From NCBI GenBank assembly GCA_018714685.1, contig DVNC01000009.1, positions 1-5,215 of the forward strand: a stretch of 5,215 nucleotides of DNA. Direction: 5' to 3'. Made by a program: the position numbers and the translations under genes. Origin of the DNA: Scatocola faecipullorum. GTDB lineage: Bacteria; Pseudomonadota; Alphaproteobacteria; RF32; CAG-239. Every line of letters starts with the position of its first letter. Within the stretch, counting starts at the first letter, position 1. Shown here in pieces: positions 1 through 5,215 of the stretch. Below the pieces are notes generated by a model that was not told the DNA's origin, did not search any database, and worked only from the letters and a program-made list of their open reading frames with translations.

Positions 1-35
1 TAAAATAAACCCTGCCGTTCTTATGAACGGCAGGG
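1..35 (-). terminator. Rho-independent terminator of the small minus-strand gene
   Basis: A perfect 11-bp inverted repeat, CCCTGCCGTTC (10-20) and GAACGGCAGGG (25-35), encloses a 4-base loop. Read on the minus strand the GC-rich stem is followed by TTTATTTTA (9-1), which serves as the U-rich tail. It begins 10 bases after the stop codon of the small gene at 46-225. The plus-strand side of the stem has no T tract, so it should work only for minus-strand transcription. Confidence 0.85.
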
Positions 36-45
36 CGGTAAGGAG

Positions 46-225
46 TTAATCGTTTTTAATCTGTTCAAATAATTCATGCTCAAAGGATTGTCTGGCAACA
101 TTTATCCATAAGCGGGTTTCAGGATAGCCCAAACTTCGCAATTGTTGCAGCAGATGTTCAAAGAGGTTGTTGATTGCATTGTTTTGTTCCAGAAAATGCC
201 GCTGGGAAAGGTTATTTTTAGTCAT
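46..225 (-). CDS. Small protein of unknown function (59 aa), divergent from the LysR gene
   Basis: I do not recognise this protein. From the ATG at 225 it encodes 59 residues beginning MTKNNLSQRH and ending FEQIKND. It has no signal peptide, membrane segment or cysteine. It looks mostly helical and is rich in Asn, Gln, Leu and Glu; a single Trp lies in the stretch LGYPETRLWINVARQSF, which would be the most likely conserved core. The ATG at 225 is chosen because AAAGGA lies 6 bases upstream of it. The frame stays open to an ATG at 288 (80 residues), but that codon has only T-rich sequence and no ribosome binding site before it, and the extra N-terminus looks like AT-rich leader. A good ribosome site, a dedicated terminator and a divergent LysR gene with an operator between them support a real gene, plausibly a target of that regulator. 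The function is unknown. Confidence 0.65.
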   Translation of the reverse strand: MTKNNLSQRHFLEQNNAINNLFEHLLQQLRSLGYPETRLWINVARQSFEHELFEQIKND

Positions 226-231
226 AGTCGA

Positions 232-237
232 TCCTTT
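232..237 (-). promoter_or_regulatory. Ribosome binding site that decides the start of the small gene
   Basis: Minus-strand AAAGGA sits 6 bases before the ATG at 225-223. No comparable purine-rich site precedes the in-frame ATG at 288-286, so this site favours the 59-residue product over the 80-residue one. Confidence 0.65.
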
Positions 238-294
238 GTCAGAAATATTTTTTTGTTGCAATAAAACAACTGTAGAATTAGTATTCATAAAAAT

Positions 295-307
295 TTCTAA
301 TTTAGAA
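295..307. promoter_or_regulatory. Probable LysR-type operator (T-N11-A palindrome)
   Basis: TTCTAA (295-300) and TTAGAA (302-307) form a perfect 6+1+6 inverted repeat whose outer bases are T and A separated by 11 bases, the classical LysR-family box. It lies in the divergent region, 31 bases before the LysR start codon and 69 bases before the small gene's ATG. This is the usual place for an autoregulatory site that also activates the divergent gene. The octamer CTAATTTA occurs at 297-304 and again at 312-319, and TAGAA occurs at 273-277 and 303-307 (30 bases apart), which could give extra half-sites. AT-rich DNA makes short palindromes fairly easy by chance, so binding is inferred. Confidence 0.5.
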
Positions 308-323
308 GAAGCTAATTTAACAT

Positions 324-330
324 AAAAGGT
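324..330 (+). promoter_or_regulatory. Ribosome binding site of the LysR gene
   Basis: AAAAGGT lies 8 bases before the ATG at 339. The nearby ATG at 331 is out of frame with the gene and too close to this site to be used. Confidence 0.6.
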
Positions 331-338
331 ATGCCTCC

Positions 339-1217
339 ATGGATATAACGAAGATAAAATCTTTAATTGTGCCGCTGATGTATGTGAAGACGACGGTGGA
401 ACAGGGCGGTTTTACCCAGGCAGCAAGATATCTGGGCAAAACGCAGCCGCATATCAGCAGGGAGGTGAAAAGGCTGGAGAAACTTTTTAATGTCACTCTT
501 TTTTCCCGGATTCCGCGGGGAATGATAGCTACGCATGAAGGAATGGAAGTGTATAAACAGGCGGAGAAATTAAATGCCCTGTTTTATGAGCTGGAGAACT
601 GTTCTTTGCCCAAAAACAATGTTTCCGGCCGGCTGACAATATCCATGACCGACGGGATAGGCATTTATCTGATGTCGCATCTGGCGGAATTTCATGAACT
701 ATGCCCGAAAGTCTGTGTCAATGTCATCTCCGGACATAACGAAATGAACTTGAGAGAGCGCAAGGCTGACATAGCCATTGTTTATAAATATCCCCCTCAG
801 GATAATGCTTTGGTGGTTGAGGAATTTAAACGGGAATTCGGTTTGTTTGCTTCCACGTCATATATCAACAGACACGGCATGCCAAAAAGCATTGATGATT
901 TGCTGAACCGCCATGCTCTGTCTAATCGTTCTGAATATAACGAAAACTGGGAAGAATGGCGGCGGATGATGGCCGAAGCAAGAGAAACGGTGCTCTGCTG
1001 CGATTCGTCTAACTTGCTGATTCAGGCGACAGATTCGGGCACCGCCGTGTCATTGCAGCCGTTGCAGTACGGTTTGCACCACAAAGACTGGGTTTACCTC
1101 GACTTGGGGCTCAAACTGTACCATTCCTGCTGGGTAATTTCTCACCATGATGACCAGAAAACCGAGAAAATTAGAACGATGCTCGAATTTATCCGCCGCA
1201 TTATGGCAAAAATATGA
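339..1217 (+). CDS. LysR-family transcriptional regulator (292 aa)
   Basis: This is a DNA-binding transcription factor of normal LysR length. The N-terminal winged helix-turn-helix spans about residues 14-72: the run GGFTQAARYLGKTQPHIS (23-40) is the helix-turn-helix, followed by REVKRLEKLFNVTLFSR (41-57), the family's signature second half and wing. A linker helix (about 66-90) leads into the effector-binding domain (about 95-290), recognisable from GRLTIS (97-102) and from RKADIAIVY (141-149), a form of the common 'ADIAI' strand. The start is set by AAAAGGT 8 bases upstream. The effector cannot be read from the sequence. A T-N11-A palindrome immediately upstream suggests autoregulation and control of the small divergent gene at 46-225. 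Its stop is only 3 bases from the stop of the convergent aas-like gene, with no terminator between them. Family assignment is certain; the regulon is inferred. Confidence 0.93.
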   Translation: MDITKIKSLIVPLMYVKTTVEQGGFTQAARYLGKTQPHISREVKRLEKLFNVTLFSRIPRGMIATHEGMEVYKQAEKLNALFYELENCSLPKNNVSGRLTISMTDGIGIYLMSHLAEFHELCPKVCVNVISGHNEMNLRERKADIAIVYKYPPQDNALVVEEFKREFGLFASTSYINRHGMPKSIDDLLNRHALSNRSEYNENWEEWRRMMAEARETVLCCDSSNLLIQATDSGTAVSLQPLQYGLHHKDWVYLDLGLKLYHSCWVISHHDDQKTEKIRTMLEFIRRIMAKI

Positions 1218-1220
1218 GTT

Positions 1221-3404
1221 TTAAGCCGCGACGCTGTTTTTGGCAGACAATTCTTCGAGAACTTCTTTCTTCAGGGTGACGTTATCAGCTTTTCCTGTCG
1301 CAAAAACGGGAAGTTTGTCCCGGAAAAGAATAATCCGCGGCAGAAACAGTTCCGACATGCCGTTGTTGCGGATATAGCTGTGCAAAACATCCTGCTCGAC
1401 ATGGCGGTTGTTTGTCACCAAAACGATTTGTTCGCCCTTGCTTTCGTGCGGCACGGCCACAACGCCGTAATCAAACTCGCCACCCATCCCTTCATAGGCC
1501 TTGCGCACCATCTCATCCACGGCATTAAGCGATACCATTTCGCCGCCGATTTTGGCAAATCGTTTGATTCTGTCGCGAATATATACAAAGCCGATTTCAT
1601 CAATTTCAACCACGTCTCCGGTATGATACCAGCCGCCTTCCAACGGAACGAGAACGCCGGGATTGTCGGGCATGATATAGCCCTGCATGATATTCGGCCC
1701 CTTAATCCAGAGCTCGCCGCCTTTTTCAATACCGTCCACATGGTTAATTTTATATTCCAGCGCGGGCAGCAGTTTGCCGATTGAACCGAAACGGTTGAAA
1801 ATACGGTTGTTGGCGGTAATTACCGGCGAACATTCGGTTGAACCGTAAGCTTCCAGCACCCTGATGCCGAAACGTTCCATCCACATGTTGCGGGTGTCGG
1901 GTTTGACAGCTTCCGCACCGCCGAACATGAAACGGATATTATGAAAGTCGAATGGATGGGCAATTTTGCCGTAGCCGCGGAAAAACGTGTCAGTGCCGAA
2001 CATAATGGTTGCTCCGATTTCATAAACGATTTCCGCCACCACGCGATAGTGCAGGGGAGAGGGGTATAAAAACAGTTTGGCCCCTTCCAGCAGCGGAAAC
2101 AGGGTTCCCACCGTCAGACCGAAACTGTGGAACATTGGCAAGGCATTGAAAACGGTGTCGGTGATGTTGATTGTTTCAATCGATGACATCTGCTTGATGT
2201 TCGAGATAATGTTGGCATGGCTCAAAACTACGGCTTTGGGCGCGCCTTCCGACCCGGAAGTAAAGAGAATGACAGCCTTTTTGTTGCCGCCGTCCCGGTG
2301 CGGCACCCGCTTGATTTTATAGCGCAGAAAGGCGTTGATTTTGCTCCACAGGCCGATTTCTTTAGCCATCTTTTCCAGAAAGACGACTTCGTATCCGTCA
2401 GCTTTCAGCACATCGACAACCGCTTCCATTTTGGCGGTTTTGATGAAAGAAAGGGACGTAATGACTTTTTTGACCTGTGCTGTTTTGCACATTGAGGCCA
2501 TGTTTCTGGCGCCGACCGAGAAATTAAGCATCACCGGCACGCGGTCATAAGCCGACAGGCCGAAGAACGTGCACAGCGCGGCAATGGAGTTCGGCAGCAG
2601 CATGGCGACATGTTCGCCGGGAACGGTGCGGCGTTTGAAATATTTGCCGATGACAAAAGATTTGATGATAATGTCTTTGTAGGTATTCGGCTCGCGCTTG
2701 ATGTCTTCCACAAAATACGGACGTTTGAAAAAGCCTTTCTTGGAATGAACTTTGGCCGTTTTCATCAACTGGGCAAACAGCGAAATGTTTGGGTTATAGC
2801 TTACCTCAAAGCACATTTCGCGCAAAATCATATAAACTTCGTTGCTGATGTGGTCGCGTTGCCGCCGCAGTTCGTCTTTTAATTTGAAACTGCGCGGCTT
2901 GCCGACGGTTATTTTCATCTTTGGCAACGGCCGGTGCGGCAGTTTTCCTTTGGTTTTGGAAAAGTAACCGTATTGCGGTCCGCTGATCCAAATCGGGATA
3001 ATCGGCGCTTTTGATTTGTCGGCAACCAGTCCGGGAGCTTCATAAATTTTCATCAGTCCGCCGTTTTCGGTCACGCGCCCTTCGGCAAAAATCATCACCA
3101 GCCGGCCGCTGTCAACCTTGGCAATCAGCTCTTTGATGTCTCCCGGTTCAATCGGATTAAACAGGCAGATATCGGCTGTTTTCATCAAAAAGCGTATCCA
3201 CTTGCGGCGGTAGAGGTGTCCGTTCAGGGCAAAAACCGGATTTCCCGGCAGAAATGCAAACAATAAAACCGGATCAAGGAAAGAAACATGGTTGGAAACG
3301 TAAACCCCTTTTTTCGGAAGCTTCTTTTCGTCAAACTGAATGCTGCATCTTGTCTTGAATACTCTGAAGAAAACCCTTAAACAAAATCGTACAAAGTTTT
3401 GCAA
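1221..3404 (-). CDS. aas: Aas-like bifunctional lysophospholipid acyltransferase / acyl-ACP synthetase (727 aa)
   Basis: Known Aas re-acylates lysophosphatidylethanolamine at the inner membrane and ligates fatty acids to acyl carrier protein using ATP. Residues about 1-200 are a PlsC-type acyltransferase: NHVSFLD (38-44) supplies the catalytic HX4D pair H39/D44, FAEGR (106-110) is the phosphate-binding block, and LMKIYEAPGLVADKS follows as in Aas. Residues about 225-727 are an AMP-forming synthetase: P-loop TSGSEGAPK (382-390), LPMFHSFGLTVG, YGSTE (520-524), YHTGD (593-597), RIKRFAKIGGEMVSL, and the C-terminal catalytic Lys in ATGKAD (K705). E. coli Aas is 719 residues, similar in length and in domain order. 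Block III has Ala where Aas usually has Pro (FPEGR). The TTG at 3404 is preferred because GGAG lies 7 bases upstream and it places HX4D about where E. coli has it; an in-frame TTG at 3431 would add 9 residues without a ribosome site. No lplT-like transporter is adjacent; a fadL homologue is divergent. Confidence 0.92.
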   Translation of the reverse strand: MQNFVRFCLRVFFRVFKTRCSIQFDEKKLPKKGVYVSNHVSFLDPVLLFAFLPGNPVFALNGHLYRRKWIRFLMKTADICLFNPIEPGDIKELIAKVDSGRLVMIFAEGRVTENGGLMKIYEAPGLVADKSKAPIIPIWISGPQYGYFSKTKGKLPHRPLPKMKITVGKPRSFKLKDELRRQRDHISNEVYMILREMCFEVSYNPNISLFAQLMKTAKVHSKKGFFKRPYFVEDIKREPNTYKDIIIKSFVIGKYFKRRTVPGEHVAMLLPNSIAALCTFFGLSAYDRVPVMLNFSVGARNMASMCKTAQVKKVITSLSFIKTAKMEAVVDVLKADGYEVVFLEKMAKEIGLWSKINAFLRYKIKRVPHRDGGNKKAVILFTSGSEGAPKAVVLSHANIISNIKQMSSIETINITDTVFNALPMFHSFGLTVGTLFPLLEGAKLFLYPSPLHYRVVAEIVYEIGATIMFGTDTFFRGYGKIAHPFDFHNIRFMFGGAEAVKPDTRNMWMERFGIRVLEAYGSTECSPVITANNRIFNRFGSIGKLLPALEYKINHVDGIEKGGELWIKGPNIMQGYIMPDNPGVLVPLEGGWYHTGDVVEIDEIGFVYIRDRIKRFAKIGGEMVSLNAVDEMVRKAYEGMGGEFDYGVVAVPHESKGEQIVLVTNNRHVEQDVLHSYIRNNGMSELFLPRIILFRDKLPVFATGKADNVTLKKEVLEELSAKNSVAA

Positions 3405-3410
3405 ATTTAA

Positions 3411-3416
3411 TCTCCG
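3411..3416 (-). promoter_or_regulatory. Ribosome binding site supporting a TTG start for aas
   Basis: Minus-strand CGGAGA places GGAG 7 bases before the TTG codon at 3404-3402. The first in-frame ATG lies far downstream, after the HX4D motif, so the gene must use a non-ATG start. The alternative TTG at 3431 has no such site, and the frame is closed by a TAG at 3440-3438. Confidence 0.6.
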
Positions 3417-3600
3417 TATAGTTGAGCACAAATCTGACTATAGAGAAACAACCTAAAAGTCAGGCAGGGTTGGCCTTTATTAAATCCAGAAATTAACTGT
3501 TTGTAAAGGAAATAAATTCGCTTTAATTGGTCTATATCGTCTAAAATTGTAATAACTTATTGAATTTTATGGATTTGTTGGCTCTTGTCCAGAGGGGGAT

Positions 3601-3629
3601 AATTCCGGGTTGATTTTTGGCAATTCCGG
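3601..3629 (+). repeat. AATTCCGG direct repeat spaced 21 bases (possible operator)
   Basis: AATTCCGG occurs at 3601-3608 and 3622-3629. The start-to-start distance of 21 bases is two helical turns, so both copies face the same side of DNA. They lie about 30-55 bases upstream of the possible fadL promoter. A shorter TTCCGG copy is at 3732-3737. It may bind a regulator or an activator; two 8-mers could also be chance. Confidence 0.35.
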
Positions 3630-3657
3630 TTATATAAAAAATTTCAGTAACACAATG

Positions 3658-3687
3658 TTAACAAATATTACAACCGTTTATTATCTT
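3658..3687 (+). promoter_or_regulatory. Weak sigma-70-like promoter candidate for fadL
   Basis: TTAACA (3658-3663, five of six matches to the -35 consensus) and TATCTT (3682-3687, four of six to the -10) are 18 bases apart. Transcription would begin near 3694, giving a leader of roughly 85 bases before the ATG at 3780. Other AT-rich hexamers nearby, such as CATAAT at 3699, lack a partner at proper spacing. Confidence 0.25.
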
Positions 3688-3779
3688 TCTTTGCGAGGCA
3701 TAATTATTAGTTTTGGCAAAAGCCTTATGTCTTCCGGCTGTATGTGTTGCGCCTTGGATTAACAACTAATGTGTCTATC

Positions 3780-5057
3780 ATGAAAAAACTAATGACTTTA
3801 ACTGCGTTGGGAACTCTCTTAGTCTATTCTGACGCACTTGCCTCGGGCTTTAACCTGAAAGAACAGTCTGCTGCGGCTATGGGCAACGCTTTTGCCGGAG
3901 CCACGGCCGGAGCCGAAGATATTTCCTATTCTTTTTTCAACCCTGCCGGATTAACTCGCCACGGCGGTACCAAAGTTTCCTTTAGCGGCACCTGGATTGC
4001 GCCGCGCTCAAAAGCCAAACGGGCCATCGCCCATATTCCGGGCGAACCCGGTGAAGAAATTTCCGGTTATACCGGTGATATTGTTCACGCAGCGGTGGCT
4101 CCGAATTTTTACGCTTCCCACCAGATTAATTCCAAATGGACGGCCGGCGTTTCGTTGAATGTGCCCTATGGTATGGTTACCAAATATAATGATGACTGGG
4201 CCGGACGTTTTCACGGAACTCTCTCTAAAGTGACCACGGTGACTCTGACCCCGATGCTGGCATACCGGCCTTATTGCAAGCTTTCGCTCGGTGCCGGCCT
4301 CCAGCTGCAATATATCAAAGCCCGGCTGCGCAATTCGACTTTGGTTAAAAATCCGGCCACCGGCGGCATTATTCCCGGCGTGGAAGACAGAGCTTCGCTG
4401 GAAGGCGATACTTTCGATATCGGCTATACTCTGGGCGCTTTGTATGAATACAGCGACCAAACCCGTTTCGGTATCGGTTACCGCAGTCAGGTCAAACATA
4501 AGTTAAAAGGCGACATCAAATTTGAAGGACTGATGCTGCCGGCCAATCAGGATATCAGCGCCCGCATTACCACTCCGGCAAACCTGACCATCGGTGCTTA
4601 TCATGACATTAACGACAAATGGTCGGTAATGGCCGAATTCGGAAGAACATACTGGTCTTCCTTTGATACGCTTGACATCTATGGTGAAAACAATGGTAAA
4701 ATGAGCACCACCGAAGAGCGTTGGAAAGATACCACTTTCTACGCCATCGGCGCCAGCTATCAGTATAACGATCAGTGGAAATTCCGTGTCGGTTTCGCAG
4801 TTGACCAGAGTGCCGTCGGCCAGGAATACCGGACGCCGCGCATCCCTGATTCCGACCGCCTGTGGTACTCCAGCGGTATCGAATACAAATATAACGACGA
4901 CTGGACCTTTAACTTAGGCTATACCTATATCCGCGCCGACAAAGGCAAGGTCAAACTGCTGGGGTATCATGACGGCGACAATGCCCGCGGATCGCTGCAG
5001 GCCGACTATGAAAACGATATTCATATTCTGGGCTTCGGCGCTTCTTATAATTTCTGA
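3780..5057 (+). CDS. fadL: FadL/OmpP1-family outer-membrane transport protein (425 aa)
   Basis: FadL-family barrels carry long-chain fatty acids or other hydrophobic compounds across the outer membrane. From ATG 3780 the product opens with a signal peptide: MKK, a hydrophobic core, and ALA at residues 19-21 as the cleavage site. The mature chain begins SGFNLKEQS, the family's N-terminal hatch, followed by NPAGL (54-58). NVPYGMVTKYNDDWAGRFHG (127-146) and TPRIPDSDRLW (352-362) are further FadL-like blocks. Alternating beta-strands fill the rest, and the last residue is Phe (ASYNF), the usual barrel-assembly signal. Length is close to E. coli FadL. The frame stays open upstream to a GTG at 3744, but that start would put non-signal residues before the MKK; no strong ribosome site precedes either. 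It is divergent from an aas homologue and ends before a strong terminator. The substrate could be an aromatic hydrocarbon or another lipid, as with TodX-type relatives. Confidence 0.92.
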   Translation: MKKLMTLTALGTLLVYSDALASGFNLKEQSAAAMGNAFAGATAGAEDISYSFFNPAGLTRHGGTKVSFSGTWIAPRSKAKRAIAHIPGEPGEEISGYTGDIVHAAVAPNFYASHQINSKWTAGVSLNVPYGMVTKYNDDWAGRFHGTLSKVTTVTLTPMLAYRPYCKLSLGAGLQLQYIKARLRNSTLVKNPATGGIIPGVEDRASLEGDTFDIGYTLGALYEYSDQTRFGIGYRSQVKHKLKGDIKFEGLMLPANQDISARITTPANLTIGAYHDINDKWSVMAEFGRTYWSSFDTLDIYGENNGKMSTTEERWKDTTFYAIGASYQYNDQWKFRVGFAVDQSAVGQEYRTPRIPDSDRLWYSSGIEYKYNDDWTFNLGYTYIRADKGKVKLLGYHDGDNARGSLQADYENDIHILGFGASYNF

Positions 5058-5075
5058 GTGCGGAAAAAACAATCC

Positions 5076-5112
5076 AAACCCCGCTGATATTTTCAGCGGG
5101 GTTTCTTATATC
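5076..5112 (+). terminator. Rho-independent terminator of fadL, probably bidirectional
   Basis: A perfect 12-bp stem, AAACCCCGCTGA (5076-5087) and TCAGCGGGGTTT (5093-5104), encloses a TATTT loop, and T-rich TTTCTTATATCTT overlaps and follows the stem. It begins 18 bases after the fadL stop. On the minus strand the stem is soon followed by TTTTTT (complement of 5064-5069), so it could also stop transcription coming from the right. Confidence 0.88.
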
Positions 5113-5160
5113 TTATGGCTATCTCCGCTAGCCAAAAATAAAGGGGAAGTTTATTTTATG

Positions 5161-5189
5161 TTGACATTGTTTTGATGATATGGTACCTT
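5161..5189 (+). promoter_or_regulatory. Possible promoter for a gene beyond the right edge
   Basis: A perfect TTGACA (5161-5166) is followed after 17 bases by the poor -10 TACCTT (5184-5189); the better hexamer TACAAT (5189-5194) is 22 bases away, which is too far. It sits in AT-rich DNA just past the fadL terminator, a sensible place for a new promoter. The weak -10 keeps this tentative. Confidence 0.3.
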
Positions 5190-5215
5190 ACAATCAGGCT
5201 ATGATTCAGTTATAT

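Larger units (their letters stand above)
3405..3779. other. Divergent AT-rich control region between aas and fadL
   Basis: These 375 bases separate two divergent start codons and contain no convincing gene on either strand and no tRNA-like or CRISPR-like structure. What can be seen is a direct repeat of AATTCCGG at 3601 and 3622, the 11-base palindrome TTTTGGCAAAA at 3711-3721 (with TTTTGGCAA also at 3615-3623), a weak promoter-like pair for fadL at 3658-3687, and minus-strand CTGACT-15-TATAGT (TATAGT at 3442-3437), a weak promoter candidate for aas. Two tiny cysteine-containing reading frames (3727-3762 and 3769-3783) lie just before fadL. The region is longer than needed for two simple promoters, so regulation is likely but unproven. 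Confidence 0.6.

Noticed and set aside
226..288. N-terminal extension of the small gene to an ATG at 288
   Set aside because: No ribosome site precedes that ATG, while AAAGGA precedes the internal ATG at 225; the extension is AT-rich leader.
1380..1784. A 134-codon open frame on the plus strand inside aas
   Set aside because: It is antisense to the highly conserved C-terminal synthetase domain, has no recognisable motif, and is explained as a shadow of the coding strand.
3569..3613. 14-codon frame from the ATG at 3569 in the aas-fadL intergenic region
   Set aside because: No ribosome site, unremarkable composition, and an AT-rich setting where such frames are expected by chance.
3744..3779. 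N-terminal extension of fadL to a GTG at 3744
   Set aside because: It would place 12 residues ahead of a standard MKK signal peptide and has no better ribosome site.
4008..4499. A 163-codon open frame on the minus strand inside fadL
   Set aside because: It is fully antisense to a clear FadL barrel sequence and shows no domain or signal of its own.
5117..5133. Hairpin GGCTA / TAGCC after the fadL terminator
   Set aside because: The stem is only 5 bp with a 7-base loop and has no T tract; it is likely chance.
4969..5175. A 68-codon frame overlapping the end of fadL and crossing the terminator
   Set aside because: It starts inside conserved fadL coding sequence in another frame and reads through the terminator hairpin. 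Only its last five codons have a ribosome site, which is reported separately.
5201..5215. ATG at 5201 with a frame open to the window edge
   Set aside because: Only five codons are visible and the ribosome site is weak, so a gene start cannot be supported.

Overview
The window comes from a Gram-negative bacterium, since it encodes a FadL/OmpP1-type outer-membrane beta-barrel with a signal peptide and a C-terminal Phe. It is most likely a pseudomonadote, because it also carries an Aas-type acyltransferase/acyl-ACP synthetase fusion and a LysR regulator. Coding DNA has balanced base composition and the intergenic DNA is AT-rich. I cannot name the genus from sequence alone; a host-associated alphaproteobacterium is only a guess.

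Layout, left to right. (1) Positions 1-338 hold a small minus-strand gene of 59 codons (unknown function) with a strong terminator behind it, and a divergent, AT-rich control region carrying a perfect T-N11-A palindrome typical of LysR-family operators. (2) 339-1217 (+) is a LysR-type regulator. (3) 1221-3404 (-) is a 727-residue Aas-like bifunctional enzyme, tail-to-tail with the regulator and only 3 bases away; it probably starts at a TTG codon. (4) 3405-3779 is a 375-base AT-rich divergent control region with no convincing gene, holding an AATTCCGG direct repeat spaced 21 bases. (5) 3780-5057 (+) is a FadL-family long-chain fatty acid/hydrophobic-compound porin, followed by a strong, probably bidirectional terminator. 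(6) 5105-5215 is AT-rich DNA after the terminator, with a possible promoter for a gene beyond the window.

How the genes may work together. FadL would bring long-chain fatty acids across the outer membrane. The divergently transcribed Aas would load fatty acids on acyl carrier protein and re-acylate lysophospholipids at the inner membrane. The pair therefore looks like a compact fatty-acid scavenging and phospholipid repair module, which is an inference from gene neighbourhood. The LysR protein more probably controls itself and the small divergent gene. Nothing in the window is a clearly new system; the most interesting leads are the LysR operator in front of an unknown small gene, the divergent aas/fadL arrangement, and the cysteine-containing mini-ORFs ahead of fadL.
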